Shown one piece after another: positions 1 to 8,831 of a DNA stretch of 64,000 nucleotides (position 1 is its first letter; each line of letters opens with the position of its first letter). The DNA is from Kitasatospora paranensis (lineage in GTDB: Bacteria; Actinomycetota; Actinomycetes; Streptomycetales; Streptomycetaceae). The notes beneath the pieces are model-generated. The model saw only the letters and a list, made by a program, of their open reading frames with translations, had not been told where the DNA came from and searched no databases. Both the position numbers and the translations under genes were made by a program. The stretch is taken from positions 372,001 through 436,000 of the forward strand of contig NZ_BAABKV010000001.1 in NCBI RefSeq assembly GCF_039544005.1. Direction: 5' to 3'.

Positions 1-669
1 TACCAACCCTCCGCCGCCGGGGACCGGGACGGCACGACCTTCCCGGACCTGGAGAACGATGTGGACGAACGCGACTATGACGATCTGCTGGACGAAGGCT
101 GGTCGCCGCCGGAGAAGCCGCTCGGGGTCACCAAGGTGGGCACCACCGCGGCCGAGCAACGGGACGGCGAGAGCCTGGACGAACGGCTGGCGCAGGAGGT
201 ACCGGACTTGGCCGCGGAGGACGGCGACGGCGTCGGCGACTTTTCGGCAGGGCAGGGTGAACCGGTCGATCCCGAGGCCGGGACGGATCGTGCGGGCCGC
301 CTCGTCGCACCGGACGAGGGCGCCCACCCGGACAGCGAGGCGGAAATCATCGCCACCGACGTGGGCATCGACGGCGGCGCCGCCGGCGCAGAGGAGGCAG
401 CCGTGCACGTCCTGCCCGACGACGACCCGCATGCAGGGAGCTGTCGCGGGGTGAGAAGGCGCGGCCGGCCTCGGCGGCTCGCCCGTCAGCCACTGGGCCT
501 GTTTGAGGATGCCGGGGGATGCCAGGCGGTCGTCCAAGGCCGCCGGTGGCCGGGATGCCGGCGGCGAACACGCCCGTCCCCATGGCCTCGGCCACTCCTC
601 GGTCCGCTGCGTGGCGCTGTGTGCCGCGAGGGCACTGGTTCATGCCGGCCGTCTGCCCGTTGCCGGTGA
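1..669 (+). CDS. DUF5709 family protein, 5' end outside window
   Basis: The reading frame is already open at base 1 and continues through a GTG at 61, so the true start lies outside the window. The acidic core with LLDEGWSPPEKPL, GTTAAEQ and ESLDERLAQEVPD, followed by GRLVAPDEGAHPDSEAE and AEEAAVHV, is the typical pattern of the actinobacterial DUF5709 family, whose function is unknown. Family members normally end soon after the AAVHV block. Here the frame runs on for about 85 Arg/Gly/Pro-rich residues with no family character. The natural stop was therefore probably lost or a small indel sits near 430. I am sure of the family and unsure of the C terminus. Confidence 0.75.
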   Translation, partial: YQPSAAGDRDGTTFPDLENDVDERDYDDLLDEGWSPPEKPLGVTKVGTTAAEQRDGESLDERLAQEVPDLAAEDGDGVGDFSAGQGEPVDPEAGTDRAGRLVAPDEGAHPDSEAEIIATDVGIDGGAAGAEEAAVHVLPDDDPHAGSCRGVRRRGRPRRLARQPLGLFEDAGGCQAVVQGRRWPGCRRRTRPSPWPRPLLGPLRGAVCREGTGSCRPSARCR

Positions 670-1075
670 AACATCACCGGCTCCCGGTTTCCCGACTCCA
701 TCGGCTTCGGCGCCGACGGCCTGTAGTTGTGCGCCTTCGACCGGCTCGCTCACGCCGCCGCGCCCGCGCTGGTGCGCGTCGATCCGCACCGCACCACGGT
801 CCCGAAGACGCGCTGCACCTGCCTTTCCTGCTCGGGACCGGCGTGGACACCTGCAGCGAACAGCAGACGATGACGGTCCCGGCACTCGCGAGGACACGGT
901 GGCTGACCTGCCCGCCAGCCCATATGCAACGTCGGCCCCGCCGAGAGAGGCGGCGTTTGGCGGAGGGATGCACGGGCAGGCGCGGGCTTGGCGCGCCGAT
1001 CTCCCGTACAGCACCGGGATGCTGTCGACGCGGACCACCGGGGCCAATCCCCGGCACCCTCTCCGAGGAGTGACG
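670..1075. other. Intergenic, no gene recognised
   Basis: About 400 bases lie between the DUF5709 gene and the alcohol dehydrogenase. Open frames exist on both strands but none gives a protein I recognise. The last bases hold a good GAGGAG ribosome site for the downstream ATG. Confidence 0.6.
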
Positions 1076-2260
1076 ATGAAGGCATTGACCTGGCACGGCC
1101 GGCGGGACGTACGCATCGAGGACGTCCCTGATCCGGTGATCGAGCAGCCGACGGACATCGTCGTCGAAGTGACCTCGACGGGCCTGTGCGGATCGGACCT
1201 CCATCTCTACGAGGTCCTCGGCCCGTTCCTGGACGAGGGGGACGTCCTGGGCCACGAGCCCATGGGAACCGTCCGCGAGACCGGCCCCGAGGTCACCGCC
1301 CTCCGGCCCGGAGACCGGGTGGTCGTGCCGTTCAACATCTCGTGCGGCACCTGCTTCATGTGCGATAGGGGCCTCCACTCGCAGTGCGAGACAACACAGG
1401 TCCACGCCTACGGCACCGGCGCCTCACTGTTCGGCTACACGAAGCTCTACGGCCAGGTCCCCGGCGGTCAGGCCGAGCTGCTTCGCGTACCGTTCGGCAA
1501 CACCCTGCCGATCAAGGTGCCCGACGGCCCGCCGGACGACAGGTTCGTGTTCCTCTCCGACGTCCTGCCCACCGCCTGGCAGGCAGTCGAGTACGCCGAT
1601 ATCCCGGAAGGCGGCAGTGTCGTCGTCCTCGGTCTCGGCCCGATCGGCGACATGTGCACCCGCATCGCCGCACACCGCGGCGCCGGGCAGGTGATCGGCG
1701 TCGATCTCGTTCCCGAGCGGCTGGAACGCGTCCGTGCGCGCGGCACCACAGTTCTGGACCTCGACCGGCACGGCAAGCAGCTGGCCGCCACCGTCCGGGA
1801 GATGACCGACGGCCGGGGACCCGACGCCGTCATCGACGCGGTCGGCATGGAGGCCCACGGCTCCCCCGCCGCCGCACTTGCCCAGCAGTCGACCGCCCTG
1901 CTCCCCAACGCCCTGGTGGCCCGCATCATGCAGCACGTCGGCGTCGACCGTCTGCACGCCCTCCACCTGGCCATCGACCTGGTCCGCCGCGGCGGCACCA
2001 TCTCCCTGTCCGGCGTGTACGGCGGCATGACCGACCCGCTGCCGCTGCTCACCATGTTCGACAAGCAGATCCAGCTCCGGATGGGCCAGGCCAACGTGCA
2101 CCGCTGGGCCGGAGACATCCTCCCGCTGCTCACCGACGAAGACCCGCTCGGCGTCGACGCCTTCGCCACCCACCACCTGCCGCTCACGGACGCACCCGAC
2201 GCCTACCGGATGTTCCAGAAGAAGCAGGACGGCGCCGTCAAGATCCTCTTCCAGCCCTGA
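1076..2260 (+). CDS. Zinc-dependent medium-chain alcohol dehydrogenase
   Basis: This 394-residue protein belongs to the medium-chain dehydrogenase family and should oxidise an alcohol or S-hydroxymethyl substrate with NAD(P) in the cytosol. Catalytic-zinc ligands are visible as Cys38 in GLCGSD and the His-Glu pair in LGHEP near residue 60. Four closely spaced cysteines in SCGTCFMCDRG and HSQCE form the structural-zinc lobe. VVVLGLGPIGDMC is the Rossmann nucleotide-binding turn. The length and long insert fit the glutathione-independent formaldehyde dehydrogenase-like branch. ATG 1076 was chosen because GAGGAG stands just upstream and the homology starts at MKALTWHG. A short-chain dehydrogenase follows 62 bases downstream on the same strand, so the two may be co-transcribed. 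The exact substrate cannot be read from sequence. Confidence 0.9.
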   Translation: MKALTWHGRRDVRIEDVPDPVIEQPTDIVVEVTSTGLCGSDLHLYEVLGPFLDEGDVLGHEPMGTVRETGPEVTALRPGDRVVVPFNISCGTCFMCDRGLHSQCETTQVHAYGTGASLFGYTKLYGQVPGGQAELLRVPFGNTLPIKVPDGPPDDRFVFLSDVLPTAWQAVEYADIPEGGSVVVLGLGPIGDMCTRIAAHRGAGQVIGVDLVPERLERVRARGTTVLDLDRHGKQLAATVREMTDGRGPDAVIDAVGMEAHGSPAAALAQQSTALLPNALVARIMQHVGVDRLHALHLAIDLVRRGGTISLSGVYGGMTDPLPLLTMFDKQIQLRMGQANVHRWAGDILPLLTDEDPLGVDAFATHHLPLTDAPDAYRMFQKKQDGAVKILFQP

Positions 2261-2322
2261 CCGCGTGCCCCGCCCGCGTGACGTGGACGGGCCCGCCCGC
2301 CACCATCTCCCGGAGCTGTGAC

Positions 2323-3282
2323 ATGACCCGTCGACCGCACCGTTTCCAAGGCCGGATCGCGCTGGTCACCGGCGCCTCTCGCGGCCTCGGGCTACTGATC
2401 GCCCGCCGGCTCACGGAACGAGGGTGCCGGGTGCTGCTGTGCGCCCGCGACCCCGCAGAGCTCACGGCGGCGGAGCACCGCCTGCGCGCCACCGGCGCCG
2501 ACGTCACCTCCCTGGCCTGTGACATCACCGACGACACCGCGCCGCACGACCTCCTCGACGCCGTGCACGCGCTACTGGGCCCGCTGGACATCCTGGTGAA
2601 CAACGCCGGCATCATCCAGGTCGGCCCGCTGGACACTCTGCACGAGGAGGACTTCCGCCGGGCGATGGAGACCATGTTCTTCGCGCCCCTGCGACTGACC
2701 CTGGCCGCCCTGCCCGACCTGCGCGCGAGCACGGCGGGCACACTGGTGAACATCTCCTCGATCGGCGGGCGGCTCTCCCCTCCCCATCTGCTGCCCTACG
2801 CCTCGGCCAAGTTCGCCGTCGCCGGGCTTTCCCAGGGGCTGCGCGCCGAACTCGCCGACGCCGAAGTCGGCGTCACCACCGTGTTCCCCGGCCTCATGCG
2901 GACCGGGTCCCACACCGCCGCCCGCTTCCACGGCCGCCCTGGAGCCGAGTACGGCTGGTTCGCCACAGCCGCCTCGATGCCGCTGCTCTCCATGGACGCC
3001 GAGCGCGCCGCCCGGGCCATCGTGCGCGCGGCCGAACACCGCCGGCCCGAACTCGTCCTCACCACACCGGCCAAGCTCGCCGTCCGGCTGCACGGACTGG
3101 CCCCTGCCACCACCACCCGGCTGCTCGGCCTCGCCGCCAGGATCCTCCCCGATGCCGGCAGTCATCCGCACCGCGACATCCCGGGCTCCGAAGCGGCCCG
3201 CGAGTCCGGGCTCCCCGCCGCGGTCACCGTCCTGGGCGACCGCGCCGGACGCCGCTTCGGCGAGCCGCGGCCGAACCCCTGA
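2323..3282 (+). CDS. Short-chain dehydrogenase/reductase (SDR)
   Basis: The 319-residue product is a classical SDR that probably works on a small carbonyl or alcohol substrate with NAD(P)H. The cofactor turn is TGASRGLG near residue 16, NNAG stands near 95, and the catalytic YASAK (Tyr-x-x-x-Lys) is near 165 with Ser in ISSIGG upstream. The C-terminal 80 residues are longer than in minimal SDRs and contain an amphipathic stretch, as in SDRs that sit at the membrane. ATG 2323 has a weak GGAG about ten bases upstream. It follows the alcohol dehydrogenase on the same strand and may act in the same oxidoreductive step. Confidence 0.88.
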   Translation: MTRRPHRFQGRIALVTGASRGLGLLIARRLTERGCRVLLCARDPAELTAAEHRLRATGADVTSLACDITDDTAPHDLLDAVHALLGPLDILVNNAGIIQVGPLDTLHEEDFRRAMETMFFAPLRLTLAALPDLRASTAGTLVNISSIGGRLSPPHLLPYASAKFAVAGLSQGLRAELADAEVGVTTVFPGLMRTGSHTAARFHGRPGAEYGWFATAASMPLLSMDAERAARAIVRAAEHRRPELVLTTPAKLAVRLHGLAPATTTRLLGLAARILPDAGSHPHRDIPGSEAARESGLPAAVTVLGDRAGRRFGEPRPNP

Positions 3283-3420
3283 CTCCTCGGCTGTTGCCAC
3301 ACAGTCAGCGGGCGCGCCGTCACCGTCGCCCGGACGGGTCGCGGGACGCCCCGCCTTGCGGCCCGGCGGCCCGGCGTCCCGGCGGCCGTGTCCGCGAGCG
3401 GCGATGCCGACGGTGGCCCG

Positions 3421-3684
3421 TCAGTCCGGCCAGGTGCCGGTCAGCCGCCGCGTGCCGGCCGCACCGCCGCGGTTGACAGCCGCCTTCACCAACGCGAACA
3501 GCGCCCCCTGCAGTGCCGCGGCGGCGAGCACCTCCTTCCAGGTGCGGTCCTCGTCCGTGGCCTTCGGCGCGTCCCCCTCGTGTCCGAGGAGTGCCCACAG
3601 GCGTTTGAAGAGGGCGCCGGCGATCAGCCCGCCGAGGATGCCGAACAGCAGTCCCAGCGGCTTGTAGAGGATCTTCACCATCAT
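3421..3684 (-). CDS. DUF4235 family small membrane protein
   Basis: This 87-residue protein carries one clear hydrophobic segment near the N terminus (GLLFGILGGLIAGALFKRLW) and a second near ALQGALFALVKAAV, separated by a short acidic stretch with the typical TWKEVLAAAALQGA block of DUF4235. The family is common in Streptomyces, membrane-associated and of unknown function. Two in-frame ATGs stand side by side, so the start may be 3684 or 3681. It lies 120 bases beyond the glycosyltransferase of the minus-strand cassette, and nothing shows that it belongs to that operon. Confidence 0.8.
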   Translation of the reverse strand: MMVKILYKPLGLLFGILGGLIAGALFKRLWALLGHEGDAPKATDEDRTWKEVLAAAALQGALFALVKAAVNRGGAAGTRRLTGTWPD

Positions 3685-3806
3685 GGTCTCCCGATGCAGT
3701 CGGCCACCGCGTCACGGCGCCTGCGGTGCGTCTGTCCACGCCCTGCACCGGCAATCCTCGGCTCCTTCGGCCCGGGCGCGCACGCGCCGCGGGCACCGGC
3801 CCGTGG

Positions 3807-4508
3807 TCAGCGGGCGAGGCGGAGAAGGAAGTCGCCGAATCCGCCGCGCGCCCGGGCATCGCGGCGCGCCGAGGTGGTGACGGGATGCCGGCCGGTGCGT
3901 GTGACGTGCACCCCCGCCGCCTCCAGGGCCGCCACGAGCGCCCGATCCTCACCGACCGGCAACGGAGCGAAGCCACCGACCGCTCGGTAGGTGTCGGCCC
4001 GCACCCCGAGGTTCGCACCGTGGACGTGGGGATGCGCTCCGGCGTCCTCTGCTGCCGTGTAGTGACCGTGGAAGGCGACGGCGGTGGCTGGCGGGTGGCC
4101 GGTCCAGTCGGTGACGCGGACGGTCCCCGCGACCGCGCACCAGCCGGCCGCCGCACAGGCGAGCTGGTGCGCGAGCCAGCCGGACGGCACGCGGGAGTCG
4201 GCGTCGGTGTGGGCCAGCCACACCTCATGGAGGGCCAGGCCGCGGCCGAGCGCGAGGTCGAGCGCGCGGGCGCTGCCGGCGGCCCGCGCCCTGCCGACGT
4301 TGCGCACCGCGATCTCGACCGCCGACGCGCCGTACTGCCGGGCGAGCGCTGCGGTGCCGTCCGTGCAGGCGTCGGCCACCACGATGACGTCCACCGGTAT
4401 GCCCCGCACTCGCGGGTGGCGGGCAGCCCGACGCAGCGAGTCGAGACATCCGCCGAGCAGGTCCTGCTCGTCGCGGGCCGGAACGACCACGGCAACGGAC
4501 CGGATCAT
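3807..4508 (-). CDS. Family 2 glycosyltransferase
   Basis: The 233-residue protein has the GT2 fold signature: an N-terminal VVVPARDE nucleotide-sugar loop, VIVVADACTDGT, and the metal-binding HTDADS near residue 95. It should transfer a sugar from a nucleotide-sugar donor in the cytosol. No membrane segment is visible. Its ATG overlaps the TGA of the upstream methyltransferase by four bases (ATGA), so translation is coupled. It is the last gene of a cassette with a NodS-like methyltransferase, a PIG-L deacetylase and an acyl-CoA dehydrogenase-like gene. That association suggests a modified amino-sugar or glycolipid product, but acceptor and product are unknown. Confidence 0.85.
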   Translation of the reverse strand: MIRSVAVVVPARDEQDLLGGCLDSLRRAARHPRVRGIPVDVIVVADACTDGTAALARQYGASAVEIAVRNVGRARAAGSARALDLALGRGLALHEVWLAHTDADSRVPSGWLAHQLACAAAGWCAVAGTVRVTDWTGHPPATAVAFHGHYTAAEDAGAHPHVHGANLGVRADTYRAVGGFAPLPVGEDRALVAALEAAGVHVTRTGRHPVTTSARRDARARGGFGDFLLRLAR

Positions 4509-5170
4509 GTCAGGCCCTCGAGCGCCGCCACGGACAGCCGGGCTGCGGGCGTGTCCGGCCGATCGGGGCGGACCAGGACGTCGAGGAGGAAGTCGGGCTC
4601 GGTGTGCGCGGCGACAGCGACCAGGGCCGGGTGGGCGCGGGCCTGCCGATGGACCTCCTCCGCGCCCCGGGCGTGGTCGGCGACTGCGTGCCGCCAGTGC
4701 ACCAGGAGGAGCGTGCCGCCCGGTTCGAGCGACTGCACGGCGAGGTCCAGCAGGTCGGCACCGACCGGAGCGTTGAAGTAGTACAGCAGCTCGGAAAGCA
4801 CGATCAGATCGAAGCGACCCGTGGGCCAGTCGCGCGGGAGCACCTGGTGTTCGACCCGGACGTGAGGATGCTGCGACAGCCTGCGGCGCGCACGCTCGAC
4901 GGCCTTCTGTTCCCGGTCACAGGCAAGGAGTTTTCGGCAGCGGGCGGCGAGCAGGCCGGACAGGACGCCGACCGAACAGCCGGGCTCGTAGGCGCTGCGG
5001 TAGACCGGGCGCGGGAGGGCCGCGACGGTGAGCGCGTACTTGCGCTGTTCGTACCAGCGGCCGGCCAGATCCCACGGGTCGTCCCGTTCGGCGTACATGC
5101 GCGCGAAGTAGGCATCCGGCGTGCACGTGTCCGCCCCCTGCGGGCGGCACTCGCGGCGGCTGCCGGTCAT
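4505..5170 (-). CDS. SAM-dependent methyltransferase, NodS-like
   Basis: The 221-residue protein contains the SAM-binding motif YEPGCSVGVLSGLLA near residue 63 and the post-motif block DLIVLSELLYYF. The N-terminal pattern DAYFARMY, DPWDLAGRWYEQRKY is characteristic of the NodS family, whose rhizobial member N-methylates a deacetylated chitooligosaccharide. The neighbouring PIG-L deacetylase would expose such an amine, which makes N-methylation of an amino sugar an attractive guess. The start ATG at 5170 overlaps the stop of the PIG-L gene, and the stop overlaps the glycosyltransferase start. A longer in-frame extension beyond 5170 is low-complexity and unlikely to be coding. Confidence 0.87.
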   Translation of the reverse strand: MTGSRRECRPQGADTCTPDAYFARMYAERDDPWDLAGRWYEQRKYALTVAALPRPVYRSAYEPGCSVGVLSGLLAARCRKLLACDREQKAVERARRRLSQHPHVRVEHQVLPRDWPTGRFDLIVLSELLYYFNAPVGADLLDLAVQSLEPGGTLLLVHWRHAVADHARGAEEVHRQARAHPALVAVAAHTEPDFLLDVLVRPDRPDTPAARLSVAALEGLT

Positions 5171-6021
5171 TGCCAGACCACCTCGAAGTCGCGCCGGAAG
5201 TGGTCGAGTTCGGCGGGCGGCAGGATCGCCTCGTCTCCGGGATCCTCGCCCAGCGGACGGATCTGGCTGCGGAAGCACTCCAATGCCTCGTTCTTTCGCG
5301 CCACGGCGGAGGGCGGCAGCGGGATGCGGGCAGCGCGGTGCCAGGGCAGCCGGGGGTCGCCGGGCGCAGCCCAGTGCCAGGCCCAGACCGGGTACTCCCA
5401 GACCGGAACCCCGCGGGCTGTGCCGGCGGCCAGCGCGGCCCGGCCCGCGGCCTCGTGGTCCGGGTGCAGGTCGCAGTGGAAGGGGGCCACGCACAGGTCG
5501 CACGTGTCCAGGAGCTCGGTGAGGCTGTGGGTGAGATCGCGCTCGTGGTGGTCGACCCGGCCGTCGGGTAGTCCGAGGGTGACGTGCTGCGCGTCGGCGC
5601 CGAGGCGGCCGAGGGCGTGGTGGAGCTCGCGGGTCCGTACGGCCGCCAGGTGGCGGGCCGTGGCGGTGGCGCTGCGGGGGTGTGAGGCCTCTCCGTCGGT
5701 GACGGAGACCAGTCGCAGGCGGATGCGGGCCGCGGCGAGGACGGCGAGGGTCCCGCCGAAGCCGAGGACCTCGTCGTCCGGGTGGGCGGCCACGACCAGC
5801 ACGCGCGGGTCCCTGCCGCGGCCGGCGGGCTTGGGGCTCGCGGGCCCGTGGAGAGGGGCCGTCCGGGCGAGGGCTTCGAGCGGGTCGGCGACGGGAAGGT
5901 GGGCCAGGCCAGGCCAGGCGCGCCACGCGCTCTCCGGCGTGCCTGGGGCCTGAATGGGGTCGGCCGGTGGGGCGGGATACGGTTGCGGCGCGGGTGGGCG
6001 AGGGATCGGGTGGCTGGTCAC
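5167..6021 (-). CDS. PIG-L family deacetylase
   Basis: The protein is 284 residues from a GTG at 6021 that overlaps the TGA of the preceding gene (GTGA). VVAAHPDDEVLGFGG is the diagnostic zinc-binding AHPDDE motif of the LmbE/PIG-L superfamily, and HCDLHPDHEAAGRAA supplies the further His ligands. These enzymes remove N-acetyl groups from GlcNAc-containing molecules in the cytosol (GPI precursors, mycothiol and others). A Pro-rich N-terminal stretch of about 60 residues precedes the catalytic domain and is probably unstructured. In this cassette it would act between glycosyl transfer and methylation. Substrate specificity is not readable from the sequence. Confidence 0.88.
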   Translation of the reverse strand: MTSHPIPRPPAPQPYPAPPADPIQAPGTPESAWRAWPGLAHLPVADPLEALARTAPLHGPASPKPAGRGRDPRVLVVAAHPDDEVLGFGGTLAVLAAARIRLRLVSVTDGEASHPRSATATARHLAAVRTRELHHALGRLGADAQHVTLGLPDGRVDHHERDLTHSLTELLDTCDLCVAPFHCDLHPDHEAAGRAALAAGTARGVPVWEYPVWAWHWAAPGDPRLPWHRAARIPLPPSAVARKNEALECFRSQIRPLGEDPGDEAILPPAELDHFRRDFEVVWQ

Positions 6022-7089
6022 GTGTCCCCCCAGCCGGACCGGGACTCGCTGGCCGCCCGCCCGAGCGCGGCGAGGTCGCGTTCTGCGTGGTGCTGCCTCA
6101 GGTACACGGTCAGGTCCGCGACGGCCCGTGCATGGACGGCGTCGTGGCCGAGCGGGGTGGCGCCGAGTGCGCGGCCCACCCGGCGCAGGACGTCGTCGGC
6201 GGCGTCCTCGACGGCGGCGCGCACCCGCATTGTGCGGAGGGCGGCTTTGCCCTCCCGGTCGTGCGGGTCGGCGTCGACGGCAGTGGCCGCGCCGTCCAGC
6301 AGGACGTCGACCGTGGACAGACGGGCGTCGACGGCGCCGAGGTGGGCGAGGGCGTGCGGGCCCAGGTCCCAGGTCCGCGATGCGGTCAGCAGGGTGCGGG
6401 CGACCGCGGCGGCGCCGCCCTGCCAGCATGCGGCGACGCCGATCCCGCCGTGGTGGAATCCGGGGCGCTGAAGGTAGGCGCCCGGTTCACCGACGGGGGT
6501 GGCCCGGACGGCGTCGAAGCCGACGTCCAGCGTGTCGCTGCCGGCCATGCCGGGCCCGGGCCAGCTGTCCGGCACGGGCCCAATGCCGGGCTGGTCCGTG
6601 CGCACGGCGAACAGCCGGCGGGACTCCCCTCACGCGCCGAGACAAGAGCGTGCGTGCACACCCTGGCGCCCGAACAGAACGGCTTCACCCCCGACAGGCG
6701 CCAGCCGCCGGGCACCCTGCGGGCCGCCAGGGAGTAGCCCGGCGGCTCGGCCGCCCACACCCCCACCGGACGTCGGGTCCGGTCACCGGGATGTCGTCGC
6801 CGTGCTGGGCGTCGAGATCGGCCAGAATCGCGATCGCATCCGCATGTCCTTCGGCGAGCCGGGCCAGCGACAGGTCCCAGCGGGCCCACTGGCCGAGGGC
6901 TTCCCATCGGGTGCGGGTCCTGCCCCGGCCGGGCAGCGGCAGATCAAGATGCCCACAGGCGGCCAGACGGGTGAACGCCTGCGCAATGCACCGCCGATGC
7001 TGCTCAGGGTCGGTGCCCCGACCGGGGCCCGCACCTGCGGCGAGGACCACGCCCGGTGCCGGGGAGTCGTCCCCCGTCACGGGCCCCAT
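6018..7089 (-). pseudogene. Acyl-CoA dehydrogenase-like protein, two frameshifts
   Basis: Three frames carry consecutive parts of one acyl-CoA dehydrogenase-fold protein. The first holds HLDLPLPGRGRT and LSLARLAEGHADAIAIL. The second holds VWAAEPPGYSLAARR and SGVKPFCSGA. The third holds MAGSDTLDVGFDAV, GGIGVAACWQGGAA and LTVYLRQHHAERDLA at the C terminus. The shifts fall in a C5 run (6760-6764) and a C4 run (6626-6629) on the plus strand. Adding one base at each restores a continuous protein of about 355 residues, so sequencing error is as likely as decay. The stop overlaps the PIG-L start. The start is uncertain; ATG 7089 is the best upstream candidate. It heads the PIG-L, methyltransferase and glycosyltransferase cassette. 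Confidence 0.7.
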
Positions 7090-7387
7090 CCCGGGCCCCG
7101 GACCGTGTCGCGAAGGAGCGCCCGCGACTCGGACGGTTGGAGCAGCGGCCCAACAGGCATGGCCTTCTCCTCGGTGTCTAGGCGGCCACCGGGCGGCACG
7201 GCGCAGCGGCCCGGACTCCCGTTCGACACTGCACCTTGCACGGCCCGACCGCACGCCCGGCACCACCGTGCCGTCGCTGGGGCTGGCCCGCGCCCGGTCG
7301 CCGGGACGCGGTGCGGGGGTGGCTCTATGGGGGTTCGTCAAGGAAATCGGGCTGCGCGCGGGCGTGCGGGCCAGGCAGCATGGCGGT

Positions 7388-7636
7388 ATGCCGGATCTGC
7401 TGTGGGACGACGTCAAGGACTTCTTCGACCCTGACCTGATGGGCGCTCTGCCGGACGTCTGTGTGGGACGAGGGCCGCGGACACCACCACCGCCACACCT
7501 ACCGCCTGGCACACCGGAGCGAAACGGCGTCCGCCCACCCCCACCCGCCGGATTCGAGCCTCGACAGCTCCGACTGGCTGCCAGGAGCCGGCTCTCCGCG
7601 GGATGCAGCGAGCACCGGCCCGGTGTGGCCCGCTAG
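7388..7636 (+). pseudogene. N-terminal fragment of a small Streptomyces hypothetical protein
   Basis: From ATG 7388 the first 26 residues (MPDLLWDDVKDFFDPDLM, then GALPDVCV) look like the start of a family of small acidic Streptomyces proteins of unknown function. The frame then changes abruptly into Pro/Arg-rich sequence with no such character until its stop at 7636. I read it as a truncated gene. The family link rests on memory of similar N termini and is not strong. Confidence 0.35.
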
Positions 7637-7647
7637 CGTTCACAACC

Positions 7648-8079
7648 ATGAGCATGTTCACCGCGGTCGAGAAGACGGCCCAAGAGGCCGAGCGTCAGCT
7701 CGCACGGGGCGAATGGCAGCCGATCCCCGGCGACGTGGACCTGGCCAGGCAGACCGCCGCAGCGCTCGAGCAGGCCGTCGGCCCGGCCGAGAAACGGGAC
7801 GCCATGTTACGGATCGAGCGACTGGAATCCCTGCGCGAGGCCCTCGCGGCCATGGCTCTCACCGTGGCCCGCACCCACGGCCAGCTCGCCTGGTTCCTCG
7901 CCCAGTGCACCAGCGACCTGACCCCGGTCCTGCACTGGCGCGCCCTGCCCGCCCCGCAGGGCCAGGCCTTCGGCACCGTGCTCCCCACGCCTGACGACAT
8001 GACCGACGCCGAACACGCCGTACGGCGCCTGAACGGCATGTTGGCCCGCATCGCCACCACCCCGGACCACAAGCCCTGA
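7648..8079 (+). CDS. Hypothetical protein, mainly helical
   Basis: The 143-residue product from ATG 7648 has an even actinobacterial codon pattern and a plausible soluble sequence. Helical segments include VEKTAQEAERQLARG, RIERLESLREALAAMALTV and DAEHAVRRLNGMLARIA. I do not recognise the family. No signal peptide, membrane segment or metal-binding motif is visible. An earlier in-frame ATG at 7603 would add 15 residues without character, so 7648 is preferred. A strong hairpin about 115 bases after the stop may terminate its transcript. The gene stands alone between fragments. Confidence 0.55.
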   Translation: MSMFTAVEKTAQEAERQLARGEWQPIPGDVDLARQTAAALEQAVGPAEKRDAMLRIERLESLREALAAMALTVARTHGQLAWFLAQCTSDLTPVLHWRALPAPQGQAFGTVLPTPDDMTDAEHAVRRLNGMLARIATTPDHKP

Positions 8080-8193
8080 AACCCGACCGGAATCCGCCGC
8101 ACCGGGATACGCCCCAACCCCAACCGGCGCGGCTCCGCCCACGGCGTCACTCAGGCCCGCGGCGACTCCCACCACCAGCCCTGACCCCCGCCC

Positions 8194-8236
8194 CTTCGGC
8201 CCCGCCGCTGCCGCATCAGCCACGGCGGGGCCGAAG
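8194..8236 (+). terminator. Strong hairpin, likely transcription terminator
   Basis: A perfect 14-base inverted repeat (CTTCGGCCCCGCCG and its complement) encloses a 15-base loop. There is no U-tract, as is usual for Streptomyces terminators. It stands after the hypothetical gene ending at 8079 and before the converging TPP-enzyme fragment, so it could serve both. Confidence 0.6.
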
Positions 8237-8390
8237 TGCGCCGGCCTACCCCAGGGAACCGCCTACCCGAGGCCCGGCGCCCCGGGTCGGCTGCCTGCAC
8301 ACTCGGCAGTCCGCGTCCATCCGTGTGACACCCCGGATGCCTTCGGCGCTGTATCTGCAGAGCGTCGACGAGGACTGGGATCGGCGCCCC

Positions 8391-8812
8391 TCACAACGGC
8401 GGACTTGAGGACGGTGCCCGGTGTCGGACACGGCCGACGACGGCAAACCCGCGCAGGTCGTAGTCGACCTCCTGGAAGTAGTCGCTGCCCAGCTCGGCGA
8501 GGGGTACCTGGCCAGCGATGGCCAGCACGGGGGTGCGGCTCTTGGCGGCGTCGTAGAGGCCGTTGAGCAGGTGCACGGAGCCGGGGCCGACCGTCCCCAT
8601 GCACACGCCCAGGGTCCCGGACAGCTGGGACTGCGCGCCGGCGGCGAACGCGACGGCCTCCTCGTGGCGGCAGGCGACCCACGAGAGGCCGTCAGTGGTG
8701 CAGATGGCGTCGGTCAGCGGGTTCAGGGCGTCACCGACGACACCCCGAAAACATGGCGCACACCCAGTTCCTGCAGGGCATCGACGATCACTCGGGCGAC
8801 GGTACGGGCCAC
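8391..8812 (-). pseudogene. Thiamine-pyrophosphate enzyme, N-terminal remnant
   Basis: The N-terminal TPP-binding domain of a pyruvate oxidase or dehydrogenase-type enzyme is recognisable. TVARVIVDALQELGVRHVFG starts it, followed in another frame by VVGDALNPLTDAI, WVACRHEEAVAFAAGA and GTVGPGSVHLLNGLYDAAKS. A single-base shift at a C4 run (8743-8746) separates the two parts. The protein normally has about 570 residues. Here it ends after about 140, at LGSDYFQEVDYDLRGFAVV, so it is truly truncated and not just frameshifted. GTG 8812 is the probable start, 20 bases after the stop of the glutamate synthase-like gene, suggesting a former operon. Confidence 0.7.
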
Positions 8813-8831
8813 GCGAGTCCTTCCAAAGGGG

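Noticed and set aside
1384..2322. Long Arg/Pro-rich plus-strand frame that precedes the SDR in the same frame
   Set aside because: It overlaps the alcohol dehydrogenase in another frame and its composition is that of a shadow of a GC-rich gene; the SDR homology starts at ATG 2323.
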